This document shows, one piece after another, positions 14,616-23,621 of a DNA stretch of 35,912 nucleotides. Position 1 is the stretch's first letter, and every line of letters starts with the position of its first letter. The stretch lies in IMG/VR virus record IMGVR_UViG_3300047994_000427, positions 1 to 35,912 of that record; one strand, written 5' to 3'. This DNA comes from a virus. Both the position numbers and the translations under genes were made by a program. The notes beneath the pieces were generated by a model. The model made no database searches and was not told the origin of the DNA. It worked only from the letters and a program-made list of their open reading frames with translations.

Positions 14616-14903
14616 TTATCGTACTTTCTTTAGTCCGAAGTTTTTGATACCGTCTTCGAACTTGCTTGGATCGTCCATCTTTGCGGCTTTGAGATGGATC
14701 CAAAGAATCTCTTCTAAACTTTTTTTATTGCCGTAATTTTTTCTGTTATGAGCCCAGAAAACTCTGAAAGCTTCTCTTTTTTCATGCTCGTCAAGTGCCC
14801 TTTCTACAGGCTTGTGAAGTGATGCTCTATAGGCTCTAGCTTCTTCGACGGTCATTTCTTCTTTTTCCGCCACTTGATCTTCTCTAAAATCTTTTTTAGC
14901 CAT
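14616..14903 (-). CDS. Small helical protein before sheath
   Basis: A 95-residue, highly charged, helical protein without a known motif. Its ATG overlaps the TAA of the upstream gene (TAATG). It lies 12 bp before the sheath gene. It could be an assembly factor or a minor tail protein. Confidence 0.65.
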   Translation of the reverse strand: MAKKDFREDQVAEKEEMTVEEARAYRASLHKPVERALDEHEKREAFRVFWAHNRKNYGNKKSLEEILWIHLKAAKMDDPSKFEDGIKNFGLKKVR

Positions 14904-15331
14904 TAGACACCAACTCTCCCGCGCATCTTACGTTTTGCTTCCATATAGCCGCAAAACTTTGCGAGTTTAAGGTGACCTTTAATCTCGGCGCCACCTGGGA
15001 CGTTCTTGCCATCTTGGCCCACTTGAGTAGGCGTCGTGCCTGCTAATTCGTTATTACCTTCAGCTTGCTCTTTTGGATTGTTTCCAGGAGCTGGCTGAGC
15101 GGCCACGCCATCTTTTGGAGCAGCTTCTTTTTCAGCAGGCTTCATTTCACCAGCTGGAGCTTTACCTTGAGCGTGTTGGTCGGCATCTTTTGCATTGTGC
15201 TCAGAAGGCTTCGCATTTTCCTTTTTAGGATTTTCTGCTTTAGCAAATTCAGATTTTTGCAGCAATTCATGGGTTTTAGCCAATACTGCTTCAACGACCT
15301 GCCTTGCTGTGTAGCGCTTTTCAAATGCCAT
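14903..15331 (-). CDS. Low-complexity helical protein
   Basis: A 142-residue protein with a short helical N-terminus (MAFEKRYTARQVVEAVLAKT), a Lys/Glu/Ala/Pro/Gln-rich disordered middle, and a basic C-terminal motif (KFCGYMEAKRKMRGRVGV). The ATG at 15331 with AGAGG upstream is preferred to a GTG/ATT-type extension up to 15346. It resembles the scaffold and the CPYC protein in composition, so it may be a virion or assembly protein. Confidence 0.62.
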   Translation of the reverse strand: MAFEKRYTARQVVEAVLAKTHELLQKSEFAKAENPKKENAKPSEHNAKDADQHAQGKAPAGEMKPAEKEAAPKDGVAAQPAPGNNPKEQAEGNNELAGTTPTQVGQDGKNVPGGAEIKGHLKLAKFCGYMEAKRKMRGRVGV

Positions 15332-15354
15332 AAAAACCTCTATCAATAGAAAGA

Positions 15355-15561
15355 TTAGGTCTTCCTATGTCTCTTCAGTATAAAATCTCTTAATTTACAA
15401 AGGGTTGGATGTTTTACATCTGCAAATTGTTCAATTTCCGTCTTGAAGAAAACCGAGGGTTTAGCGGTTGCATCGGGCATTCGCTTAGGCTTGGGCATCT
15501 TTACCGACGTGCTCCCCATTTTAGCGGGATTAGGGATAGAGATACTTGGCTTCTTCAACAT
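15355..15561 (-). CDS. Small basic protein
   Basis: A 68-residue Lys/Pro-rich protein with one cysteine (PTLCKLRDF). A TAATCTTTA motif lies 5-13 nt before the ATG. It ends with TAA directly followed by TCTTTC. The function is unknown. Confidence 0.55.
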   Translation of the reverse strand: MLKKPSISIPNPAKMGSTSVKMPKPKRMPDATAKPSVFFKTEIEQFADVKHPTLCKLRDFILKRHRKT

Positions 15562-15565
15562 GGTA

Positions 15566-15574
15566 TAAAGATTA
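15566..15574 (-). promoter_or_regulatory. TAATCTTTA motif
   Basis: An exact minus-strand copy between the 340-residue gene and the small basic gene. It is so close to the ATG at 15561 that a transcript starting here would have almost no leader. Confidence 0.3.
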
Positions 15575-15576
15575 CC

Positions 15577-16599
15577 TTAAGTTTGATCCTCATCATTTGC
15601 AGCTTCGATTTCTTCTTCCGTATCGGTGTACCAAGTATTATCGCTCTTATCGATAATGGTAGGGTCGGTATTGGAAATAATGCTAATTCCTCCAATATAT
15701 CCATCACCTACCTTCTCTTTAAGGTTCATAACTTCGATAACCCTACGAGGGGATTTAACCCAAGTATTTTCGATTTGGCCGGAAAGGTTCATGAAGCGTG
15801 ACCATGCTTCTTCTCCACCATCTGTCTGAAAGGCTTCATCGAAATCAGGTCCAGCTGAAGAAAGTACGCTTTCGGCGAATCCATTGGCCTCTAGTAGACT
15901 TTCGCGGTATCGCAAGATCGAATACTTGACAATTGACCAAAGGAATAGAACGTTTTGGGGATCCCCGTGGGCATGGCATCCAATCACGTACTGTTCGTTA
16001 AAGAAGGCATGTTCTACCCTGGCCATGTAATATTGGTGCTGTGGAACGACCCCGAATTGGGTCGCGGAAATGTTTAAATTGGGTTCAATTTCAATAGATT
16101 GGCCAATAGTACCCTGAATGACGTAACCCTGTCCGTTAGCAGGATTAACCAAAACCATGCCTGGAGCGATCGATCCCAAATCAACCGTGTCTGGAACCGA
16201 TACTTCACCGCTATTTTCATCATAACCAACTGGAACAAATGGCTTGATGACGTAGGGGATGGGCTTATTGATCTGGCTAGGCATCAGAACCATGGTTTCC
16301 GTAGATTGGTCAGCCATAGTCTTCATTTCGGGCATTTCTTGGCTCTCACCCATTTGGATGGTCACGCACGGCAAGCGGTCTTTATCGTCGCGAGCGCGCA
16401 TGTAGACGTCGATCTGAGAGTTCCTAAACCACTCCCTGCAGGCGTCGATCTGTTTTTGTCCGTATTTGTCTTTGAAGTAGTTTATGTTGACCAAATCGCT
16501 CAACATATGGTTAATCAGCCAAGGATTTTTTCTCATATCCTCGATACCAAGTTCGATAGCGGTCTTAATTATGATGTCGCCTTGAAAAATGCCGGCCAT
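15577..16599 (-). CDS. Virion protein of neck/connector region
   Basis: The protein has 340 residues. The N-terminal helical segment (GDIIIKTAIELGIEDMRKNPWLINHML) and the remaining alpha/beta body match no family I can name with certainty. Position between a gp10-like tail completion protein and the sheath suggests a head-tail joining or tail-terminator-type protein. GGAG lies nine bases before the ATG. Its acidic C-terminus may be disordered. Confidence 0.6.
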   Translation of the reverse strand: MAGIFQGDIIIKTAIELGIEDMRKNPWLINHMLSDLVNINYFKDKYGQKQIDACREWFRNSQIDVYMRARDDKDRLPCVTIQMGESQEMPEMKTMADQSTETMVLMPSQINKPIPYVIKPFVPVGYDENSGEVSVPDTVDLGSIAPGMVLVNPANGQGYVIQGTIGQSIEIEPNLNISATQFGVVPQHQYYMARVEHAFFNEQYVIGCHAHGDPQNVLFLWSIVKYSILRYRESLLEANGFAESVLSSAGPDFDEAFQTDGGEEAWSRFMNLSGQIENTWVKSPRRVIEVMNLKEKVGDGYIGGISIISNTDPTIIDKSDNTWYTDTEEEIEAANDEDQT

Positions 16600-16601
16600 A
16601 C

Positions 16602-17549
16602 TTATTTACTCCACTTTCTCAAAATCTCTGGAAGGATAACGCTTTCCCACTGTTCATATCCCCACTTTTCAGCTTCCTCGAAAGCCTTGGCGCCTTCGTA
16701 GCCAGGATGAATGAACTTGTCCTTAGGACGAACGCCATCTGCATTAGGAACGACGCTATCGCTAGCCACACGGAAAGTAAGGAAGTCCCTTTTAATCTGT
16801 GGCTTACCGTATTTATCACGTAATACCTTACCGCGCTCATCCTTCTTTTCGCTTTGATACACGACCACTCTAGTCAGCGGGCTATCTGACCACTTAACGA
16901 TTCTCTGTTCACCCGTCTCAGGATCCGTAACTAACTTTGGAGGAAGTTTTGGTTCCTTAACGTTAAACTGATGGAGCTTACCTAGCTTTGCGTCACCGTT
17001 CTGATGGCGTTCAATTCTGCTCCAGTAAATTTTCTGAAATTTTTCTCGAACACTTTGATTGCGCTCGGACTTACGTTGATTAGAGGCTTCAATTTTTTTG
17101 TTAACTTGATCAATACGTTTCAAGTGTGCTTGAATTTTCTTTCTAAGCCCTTGTCCGTATCCGGTCTGCAAGGAAGGAGCTTTGCTTTGTTCGAAAGGAA
17201 TGATTCGGTATTTACCATTTTTTCCCTGCTTGACATCTTTTTTGAAAAGCCACTTATCGGTCTTCATGTCGGTGTTGGGCTTAATACCTTCTTCAACCCA
17301 GAAACCGTCTTGCTTAAGAGAAATGACCCAAACGCCAGGAGCCTGTTCTTTTGGCCTCTCTAGGTTTTTAGCAAAGGAAAGATACGCAGTCCTACCGCCC
17401 TTGTCGGACAGCACTTGCTGTAACATGTGGGCGTGAGTCTGCTTGGTCAGTTCGGCAACACCCTTGTTTAGGTCTTGCTGAACTTCTTTTTCGAGTTCTT
17501 TAAATTGTTTGGCGATACTGTCCGTATCGATTTTAATTTTTAGACTCAT
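16602..17549 (-). CDS. HK97 gp10-like tail completion or neck protein
   Basis: The protein has 315 residues. The N-terminal helix and the C-terminal block FIHPGYEGAKAFEEAEKWG are typical of the gp10-like group (an HPG loop followed by a long helix). The middle is a basic insertion (about 125-190), making it longer than usual. Such proteins sit at the head-tail interface. The start overlaps the end of the GGDE/CPYC gene by 17 nt. The assignment is by motif and context. Confidence 0.62.
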   Translation of the reverse strand: MSLKIKIDTDSIAKQFKELEKEVQQDLNKGVAELTKQTHAHMLQQVLSDKGGRTAYLSFAKNLERPKEQAPGVWVISLKQDGFWVEEGIKPNTDMKTDKWLFKKDVKQGKNGKYRIIPFEQSKAPSLQTGYGQGLRKKIQAHLKRIDQVNKKIEASNQRKSERNQSVREKFQKIYWSRIERHQNGDAKLGKLHQFNVKEPKLPPKLVTDPETGEQRIVKWSDSPLTRVVVYQSEKKDERGKVLRDKYGKPQIKRDFLTFRVASDSVVPNADGVRPKDKFIHPGYEGAKAFEEAEKWGYEQWESVILPEILRKWSK

Positions 17550-19293
17550 CGTCCCCTCGTCCTGGAGCTTTCACAGGTACGCCAGTGGTGCTTTGCACCA
17601 TCCCTTGTTTCCTGTCTATAAAGCGAACTTTTCCAGTCTTAGGATCGATGACTTTTTGCTGCCCTTTCGCATTGACTGCGCCGGGTGGCATTGGAGTACG
17701 AGCTACGTGTGTAGTCGCCTTACTTGGGAGCTTGCCAATGGGCTGACCCACTGGCGATTGGCCTTTTGGGTCTCCAGCACCTTCCTCCTTGGAAGGTGCG
17801 TGTCCAGGCTTGCGTTCGCCGCCATGGTCTGGGTGTTTAGGAAAAGGCTCTTGCCATTCAGCTTGGCTATCGTTAGGACCTGGCTGCGCTCCAGCTCCTG
17901 CAAGAGGATCCGCCGCATTCGCGTTACCGCTTAGACCAAGCATTTCTGCCATTTTGATCATAGCTGCAAGCATTGCAATGCTGGATTGATAGAAATCAGG
18001 AGCTTGCTCGCGAGCGCGTTCAAGAATCATTTTGGAAGCTTTGAAACCAGCAAGAGCCTGTCCGACCATGTCACGAACGCGATCTTTTTCGATATCGTTT
18101 GATTGACTGTCTAAGCCTTGCTTAAGTACGTCGGAAAGGTTTGGATCGTTTTCTTCTGTAGCGTGCTGTTCATCAAGTCCCATGTCGCCAGGCGTATTGT
18201 TTTCATATCCACCAGGACGACTAACGTTACCTTCCATGTCATTACCGATGACTTGAGTGTCATCGATCATGTCAGCTTGTTGCTTTTCGTCAGGCTTACC
18301 ATCAATGGTTTGGCTTTCCATCTGCTGAGCAATGGTTTGAAGATCTTCTTTAGAGTGAGCACCCTCTGGCATGAGACCATCACCAGCCGTTGCGGCAGCT
18401 GGAGCGCCAGACATATCAGCTGGGTTAGCCTGACCAATACCGCTTGGAGAACCACCGTCACCGACCTGTGGCTTTGGAATTCCTGGAGGATTCATATCCA
18501 TAGCAGCGTATTGAGCCGCTTCTTCCGGGGAACCTGGAGCTGCTTGAGAATTCTGAGAGTCTGGCGACTGAATGGCAGGAACTTGCTCTTGCTGATGACC
18601 GTCTTTGCAATATGGGCAATCGGATCCGGCAGGACCTGACTGATCTGATTTCTGGCAATAAGGGCAATCCGCGTGAGGATCTGCAGCGGCAGCGTCTGAT
18701 TGCGCGCAATAAGGGCAATCATCGTGGCCAGCGTCTGGCTGAGCATCATGGCAGTATTTACAATGATCTGGATCTACGCCATCAGTTTGTGCGCAATAAG
18801 GGCAATTGTCGTGGTTCATAGGATCACCTTCGTTTTTTTCAAGATAAGCTTCGGCGAGCTTGTACTCTTCCTGAGATGCTTTACCTTTCTTAACTTTCTT
18901 ACGAGCGCTCGCAATGTCTTTCTCTACGCCCTCATCATACCAAGCAACTTGATCCTTACCTCTGAACTTAGCAGCGAGCAGTGCGCGCCCAGCTTCAGAC
19001 AGGGTTCTGCCTATGCCGACAGAGATTGTGATTTTAGTGGCGTAGTAGTAGTCTTTGCGAAGTTGTTCAATATGATGGGCGACTTCGCCTGGCAGCTTAA
19101 AAGAACCTTCGTCTCCGCCGCCAGAAATGCGCTTACCGCCGTTTTCGGCTACCCAGTGATTGACGATCTCGTGCCCTAAGTCGATCTTCGCAGACCACTC
19201 ATGCAGAGCTGATTCGTCATTGGCCATAATAGCGCGTCCGACTTTTTTACCGCAGCCGTCGCCATCATATGCTAGGTAAACCATGTTATCCAC
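17533..19293 (-). CDS. GGDE palm-domain (mCpol/GGDEF-like) protein with CPYC zinc knuckles
   Basis: The protein has 586 residues. Residues 4-122 look like a nucleotidyl-cyclase/Cas10-type palm: YLAYDGDGCGKK (D10 and D12, metal-site position), ISGGGDEGSF (G59-G60-D61-E62), and a final ITISVGIGRT...AAKFRGKDQVAWYD unit as in GGDEF and minimal CRISPR polymerase (mCpol) domains. Residues 164-229 hold five CxxC pairs (CPYC x4, CKYC x1), probably zinc knuckles. The remainder is Pro/Gly/Gln-rich disorder, with a helical patch at about 385-450. It begins with GTG at 19293, six bases after GAGGA; ATG 19284 is too far from that site. It sits inside the virion gene block. Cyclase or polymerase activity is inferred from retained acidic residues and is not shown. 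Confidence 0.7.
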   Translation of the reverse strand: MDNMVYLAYDGDGCGKKVGRAIMANDESALHEWSAKIDLGHEIVNHWVAENGGKRISGGGDEGSFKLPGEVAHHIEQLRKDYYYATKITISVGIGRTLSEAGRALLAAKFRGKDQVAWYDEGVEKDIASARKKVKKGKASQEEYKLAEAYLEKNEGDPMNHDNCPYCAQTDGVDPDHCKYCHDAQPDAGHDDCPYCAQSDAAAADPHADCPYCQKSDQSGPAGSDCPYCKDGHQQEQVPAIQSPDSQNSQAAPGSPEEAAQYAAMDMNPPGIPKPQVGDGGSPSGIGQANPADMSGAPAAATAGDGLMPEGAHSKEDLQTIAQQMESQTIDGKPDEKQQADMIDDTQVIGNDMEGNVSRPGGYENNTPGDMGLDEQHATEENDPNLSDVLKQGLDSQSNDIEKDRVRDMVGQALAGFKASKMILERAREQAPDFYQSSIAMLAAMIKMAEMLGLSGNANAADPLAGAGAQPGPNDSQAEWQEPFPKHPDHGGERKPGHAPSKEEGAGDPKGQSPVGQPIGKLPSKATTHVARTPMPPGAVNAKGQQKVIDPKTGKVRFIDRKQGMVQSTTGVPVKAPGRGDDESKN

Positions 19294-20299
19294 GTTTCTT
19301 CCTCAAAACTTCCAAGAGCATTTCGATGTTTTCTTCATCCCAGCCACGGCTGAAACGGACTTTAATTCCATCTTGCTCTTTCTTAATAAAAACTTTTCTT
19401 TCCATGTCGTCGCCAAGGCAGATACATCCAGAGAAAACTTTACCGTCGAAAATATTCTTACTGCAATCCGGGCAGTTTACCTGCTCGCCCTTGGCCATTA
19501 CGACTTTGTATTCGTGCTTATTTTTGCGCTTATCAAGAAATTCAGCAAGAGGACGCTTTTTCTTTTCCGCGCTTTTATCCATTGGTGGCTCTACGAATTC
19601 GGGCTCTTTTTTATGCGCGGTTGCATTAGCAACCTCAAGCCCGTTAGCCATTCCTCGCATATACTCGTTTGCACCAGCATTCCCTGGATGCTTAGCAATT
19701 TTAGTAACATCGGCGATCTGCTCTTTGATCTTGTTGCCCTCGCCAACCATTTCAGTAAGCTTTCTAAGGACCAGCTGATGGACAGCATCTTTTTCCATGA
19801 TCTTTTTATCGACCACGCGACCAATAAGATCGTGCAGAGCAAGCCTTTCATCGATCAACTTTTGTACCTGGCTAGAAACATCATGATTTACTGGAGCTTC
19901 AGGAGCAGAATTGATCAAATTCTCCATATCGTAGAGTTCAAATGCACTCATGATAATCAAGCCAACGCCTGGAAGGGCGCGAAGCTTGAAATCTACGATA
20001 ACCTTGCTACCTTGGGTAATGTCGCCAGAATAAACGTCACGCTCTTGCTTGCTTACGTTTAGAACCGCGCCTCCTGGAACCGGCAGCTGCACTTTATGGT
20101 TATCCCCAATGTTCATAGGAGAAAGTTCTCTGATCAAGAGAGCCATGATAGTACGAGGCACGATCTGAAGAGCAGTTCTCAGCTCCTCGTGATCAATTGT
20201 CGATTTAGTGCCCGGTTTCCAGAGTTCAAACTTTTCGAGCGACTTAAGAAAGTCCTCTCCCAAAGTTTTCTCTAGAAAATAGGAAGCCTTTGAAGCCAT
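19286..20299 (-). CDS. Virion-region protein with C-terminal zinc ribbon
   Basis: The 337-residue, largely helical protein ends with a CPDC...CICLG pair (about 277-295) forming a probable zinc ribbon, followed by a basic C-terminus. AGAGG precedes the ATG. It overlaps the GGDE/CPYC gene by 8 nt, so the two are likely co-translated and may act together. No family is recognised. Confidence 0.6.
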   Translation of the reverse strand: MASKASYFLEKTLGEDFLKSLEKFELWKPGTKSTIDHEELRTALQIVPRTIMALLIRELSPMNIGDNHKVQLPVPGGAVLNVSKQERDVYSGDITQGSKVIVDFKLRALPGVGLIIMSAFELYDMENLINSAPEAPVNHDVSSQVQKLIDERLALHDLIGRVVDKKIMEKDAVHQLVLRKLTEMVGEGNKIKEQIADVTKIAKHPGNAGANEYMRGMANGLEVANATAHKKEPEFVEPPMDKSAEKKKRPLAEFLDKRKNKHEYKVVMAKGEQVNCPDCSKNIFDGKVFSGCICLGDDMERKVFIKKEQDGIKVRFSRGWDEENIEMLLEVLRKKRG

Positions 20300-20309
20300 G
20301 ACCTACCTC

Positions 20310-20759
20310 TTAGAAAGCGGCTTCTTGCTTAATGTTGGTTTCGTCGTCGATCAAGAACACGAGCAAAGTTGCAGCGCTAGAGATGACCCAATTCTTGTTA
20401 TTGCAGGCGATGTAAGTCCAGGCATTAGGAGCGCAAGGAATACCAACGTTACCATTAGCATCAGTAGCGCCAACACCCAAAGATGTAGGAGCAGAGTTGC
20501 CAGATCCAAGGGTAATGGATCCGACCGCGTTAGCATTGTTATAAACAGCTAAGCACTGTCCTGCAAAATCGAGTCGGCGAGCCGTCGAGGCATCGGTGGT
20601 GTATGTCACCGTACCACTATTAACGTACTTTAGCGGAAGGAGAGCGCGACCAACTTCAGATACCTTTTTGGATCCAGCAGCTGGATTGAATTGCAATGCA
20701 TCTATTGTAGATGGATCGTAAACATTTTGACCTTGTGTCTGACGGATATTTTTTGGCAT
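20310..20759 (-). CDS. Small virion or decoration-like protein
   Basis: The 149-residue protein is beta-rich in its second half and Gly/Ala/Asn/Thr-rich, resembling phage decoration or virion proteins. AAGGA lies 11 nt before the ATG. The gene upstream ends with TAA followed by TCTTTT. No specific family. Confidence 0.5.
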   Translation of the reverse strand: MPKNIRQTQGQNVYDPSTIDALQFNPAAGSKKVSEVGRALLPLKYVNSGTVTYTTDASTARRLDFAGQCLAVYNNANAVGSITLGSGNSAPTSLGVGATDANGNVGIPCAPNAWTYIACNNKNWVISSAATLLVFLIDDETNIKQEAAF

Positions 20760-20790
20760 ATACTTGATTTCCTTGTACTTTATGAAAAGA

Positions 20791-21717
20791 TTACGTGTCG
20801 TCTTCCGTGATAGTATTCATATCCACCGGAACCACGAATTTATTGGTGTTTAGTGATTCTTGGACAGGTTGCACGGTACGATTGTCTTCGGGCGGCTTGT
20901 TTTGATTGAGCTTATCGCCTCTATTGCGATTGTGAAAAATATATTCTCTCATGATTACGGCATGATAAGGCATGCGTTCTGGACCGCGAACTCCGCCAGT
21001 AGTCACGTTGGTGATTCGAACTTCTTTAGGGAGAGCGACCACATAATAAAAGGCTTTGTAGAGATACCTGACAGAATAAACTCTGCCTTTTCCAGTACTT
21101 GGATCGATTCCTGGATTTTTACCTCCAGGTATCCAACGGATATTGCCCATTTCGGTAATTTTGAAATCAACACCTTCAGCGTATTCGATATTTCTACTAT
21201 CGACGATTGGAACTTCAAGCTTACAGATCGGGAACATGGGTTCGTTATCGACAGCTGGGTCAAAGTCCATCTCATGAGCGTTCGAGACTCTGTCGTCCGC
21301 GTTTGGATCCGCCAAATAAATGCGATCTCCAGGCATCATGTAAATTCTAGCACCATCGGAAACGTCGTTTTTGTTATAAAAACGAGGCATTACCAGCCTG
21401 CTCTCAGCTGGATCGATGATTCCGCCCGCACTGCGCTTTTGTTCACGAGAGTTATCGGTCATCGTGGCAGTAAAAGTGCCAGCGCACGTATAGATCATGC
21501 CGTTGGAGGTAACGGTGTCCACTCCATCAGAGCGGCGATAGTCTCCCCTATCCTTCTTACCGATAGGGCTGGGCATGGCTTTGTAGTGCTTAAAATCAGC
21601 GCCCAGACCAGTAGACAGGCCGACCTCAAGACGACGCAGGTCAAACGACTGTTGCACCTGAGGCGCAAAGCGATTGATGGTATCTACTTGTGTTCCGTTT
21701 GGAGGTCTTTTCGACAT
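20791..21717 (-). CDS. Virion structural protein, unknown
   Basis: The 308-residue soluble mixed beta protein has an N-terminal Arg/Pro-rich segment and an Asn/Pro-rich C-terminal tail (about 265-308). Long beta stretches and the gene order (between connector-type and small virion genes) favour a neck or head-completion role. It has no catalytic motif. Confidence 0.55.
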   Translation of the reverse strand: MSKRPPNGTQVDTINRFAPQVQQSFDLRRLEVGLSTGLGADFKHYKAMPSPIGKKDRGDYRRSDGVDTVTSNGMIYTCAGTFTATMTDNSREQKRSAGGIIDPAESRLVMPRFYNKNDVSDGARIYMMPGDRIYLADPNADDRVSNAHEMDFDPAVDNEPMFPICKLEVPIVDSRNIEYAEGVDFKITEMGNIRWIPGGKNPGIDPSTGKGRVYSVRYLYKAFYYVVALPKEVRITNVTTGGVRGPERMPYHAVIMREYIFHNRNRGDKLNQNKPPEDNRTVQPVQESLNTNKFVVPVDMNTITEDDT

Positions 21718-21722
21718 ATACT

Positions 21723-22085
21723 CTATTTATCACAAGAACGCTTAAGGCAAAGCTCGGACATTTCTCCAAGCCTTCTATCCATTTCGTGTTGGGATGTAGC
21801 CAAAAGCTTAATGACGTTATTTAGGTCCATGTCCATGGATAGTTCGCTAACGCGCTTCTGGACCTTCTTTCCGTTCAGGTAGTTTTGATGATTGACTTCA
21901 ATAGTCAAGTTGGCCGTAACGCCGTTTTTGCACAGTTTCTCTATTTCCTGCAAAAAATGACCTAGCGACGGATCTTCAGGCTTATAGTTGATGACAATTT
22001 TCTTAGAACCCCTGATTTGTTCTTCAATCGGGGAATTTTGGTCGTACTCTGTTTCTTTTTTCAGCCTGACAATTTTAACGCACAT
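21723..22085 (-). CDS. Hypothetical protein
   Basis: A 120-residue alpha/beta protein with a charged N-terminus and a helical C-terminus (DMDLNNVIKLLATSQHEMDRRL). It lies 5 bp before the next gene. The ribosome binding site is weak. No family is recognised. Confidence 0.6.
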   Translation of the reverse strand: MCVKIVRLKKETEYDQNSPIEEQIRGSKKIVINYKPEDPSLGHFLQEIEKLCKNGVTANLTIEVNHQNYLNGKKVQKRVSELSMDMDLNNVIKLLATSQHEMDRRLGEMSELCLKRSCDK

Positions 22086-22087
22086 GG

Positions 22088-22591
22088 TTATTTTTTAAAT
22101 TTTAACCCCACGCTACAATTCATGGCTTTTTCAACGCTGGCGCCAGCCATTCCCCTACTGAACTCAGTAGGAATGTTAAGCTCCTTAATGATCAAAAAGT
22201 CTTTTTCCACGATTCCATTAACTACTGCAATTTTAGAATTGTGCCTGGTGATGTGAAAACTAACCGCTTCTCCATCCTGGACCGAATAGATATCGTGACC
22301 GCTCTTACGAAGGTCTTCGGACAAAAAGTGCGAATGCTTTTCGACAACCGTTGAATCGTTGAAGTTCTCAGACTTCATCATGGCTGGCTCGAATCCTGGG
22401 TATTGTTTTTCCAGATTGAACTTTACGATGGCAGGGTGACTACCAGCAGCGAGTGCTTCTTCGCGGAATTTGCCCTTAGGTTTACCAACGGCAATCCAGA
22501 ATCCGCCTTTAGTGCGAATCATTTTAACCGGCGTGCTATCTATGCTACCAGCTTCCTCAATGGAATGAATTTCGTTTGGAGTAATGTTCAT
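22088..22591 (-). CDS. Hypothetical protein
   Basis: A 167-residue protein with a compact beta-rich N-terminal half (MIRTKGGFWIAVGKPKGKF) and a C-terminal block (IVEKDFLIIKELNIPTEFSRGMAG). It is 1 bp from the 2H/transglycosylase gene upstream, so it is part of the same operon. No function is visible. Confidence 0.6.
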   Translation of the reverse strand: MNITPNEIHSIEEAGSIDSTPVKMIRTKGGFWIAVGKPKGKFREEALAAGSHPAIVKFNLEKQYPGFEPAMMKSENFNDSTVVEKHSHFLSEDLRKSGHDIYSVQDGEAVSFHITRHNSKIAVVNGIVEKDFLIIKELNIPTEFSRGMAGASVEKAMNCSVGLKFKK

Positions 22592-22592
22592 A

Positions 22593-23621
22593 TTATTTTA
22601 CCTTAGAATACGCATCGCTGACTTTCTTAGCATGCCAGTGACTTTTGATATCCTTGTTTTGCTTTTCTGCATCGTAGGTACCTTTGATACCTTCGAGCCA
22701 CGCATAGCCAAGCTTTGTTGGATTTTTACCAAAATGATGCTCAAGTCTTCCGAGATGAGTAGCAGCAATTTGATCTTCTAGTCCAGGGTTGTCCTGCATG
22801 TAATTGGCTAAGTCAGGACCTTTAAGACGAGTTGCCTTACTGTGCTTAGAAGCCAAGTTCCTATCCATCTTAATGGTCTCGCGAATGGTTTCTGGCATAA
22901 GTCCATACTTACCATAGGCGTGCTCGTTTCCATGAATGGGGCCACCACCGGCTGCGTGATTCTGATTTTTTCCGCCACTGCTCTCTACTTGAGAAATGGC
23001 ATTTAACATTTTTTGTCTAGAGTACTGCTCTTGCTGATGAATGGGAGCATTCGCACTGGTCATGTTAGCTAGGGCGCTAGTCATGACAGCTGCAGTGCCA
23101 AGGTTCCTGAACACGCTTTTCTCAAGGCTCTCTTCAAAACGATGAACGGTGTTACCTGCGCCTTTTTCAATAGTGAGAGAGTCGAACTCCACTTCTTCTG
23201 GCTTCAGACCGTCTTCGTTGATCTTGTCGTAAAGCCCTTTGTCAATCGTAACGTGTGACATGAAACGCTTATAAACGGTGCCGCAGTGCTTCATACTGTT
23301 ATAGAACTCTTCGTAAGCCTTGTCGCACCCATCTACCATAAGCATGTAATACTGCTTACCGTCTCTTTCAGAGGTAAAGATCTTAGTCCAAAACTTGAGC
23401 TTTTTTGGGTCTGGAGTGTGGATGTTAAACTCCTTAACCTTGGTCTTGATCTCATCCATGTTCATGTCTTTACTGTCTTCAAAGACCTTCAGAGACATGT
23501 GAAGAGGGATACCGTGAGCAAGCTCTTTTTGACCCTTGATCACAACGTGCCAAAGAACATCACCACCCTTTCGGGCGCGTTCCTTGTAGACGTCATGAAC
23601 TCCTTCACCAACCTTAGACAT
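22593..23621 (-). CDS. 2H phosphoesterase fused to lytic transglycosylase
   Basis: The protein has 342 residues. The N-terminal domain (about 20-165) shows the two H-x-[S/T] motifs of the 2H phosphoesterase superfamily: H41-M-S43 (LHMSLKVF) and H123-V-T125 (SHVTIDKG), each on a strand and about 80 residues apart, with a final strand LTIEKG. The family hydrolyses 2',3'- or 2',5'-phosphodiesters and cyclic nucleotides; phage Acb1 is a member. The C-terminal domain (about 200-340) looks like an SLT/goose-lysozyme-type transglycosylase: AISQVESSGGKN with candidate catalytic E213, then YGKYGLMPETI. Placed among virion genes, it may be a virion protein that cuts peptidoglycan on entry. The TAATG overlap couples it to the upstream gene. 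Confidence 0.68.
   Translation of the reverse strand: MSKVGEGVHDVYKERARKGGDVLWHVVIKGQKELAHGIPLHMSLKVFEDSKDMNMDEIKTKVKEFNIHTPDPKKLKFWTKIFTSERDGKQYYMLMVDGCDKAYEEFYNSMKHCGTVYKRFMSHVTIDKGLYDKINEDGLKPEEVEFDSLTIEKGAGNTVHRFEESLEKSVFRNLGTAAVMTSALANMTSANAPIHQQEQYSRQKMLNAISQVESSGGKNQNHAAGGGPIHGNEHAYGKYGLMPETIRETIKMDRNLASKHSKATRLKGPDLANYMQDNPGLEDQIAATHLGRLEHHFGKNPTKLGYAWLEGIKGTYDAEKQNKDIKSHWHAKKVSDAYSKVK

Noticed and set aside
20860-21882. Plus-strand ORF of 340 codons
   Set aside because: Antisense to the 308-residue virion gene and its neighbour, whose starts and overlaps fit the operon. No domain and no ribosome binding site.
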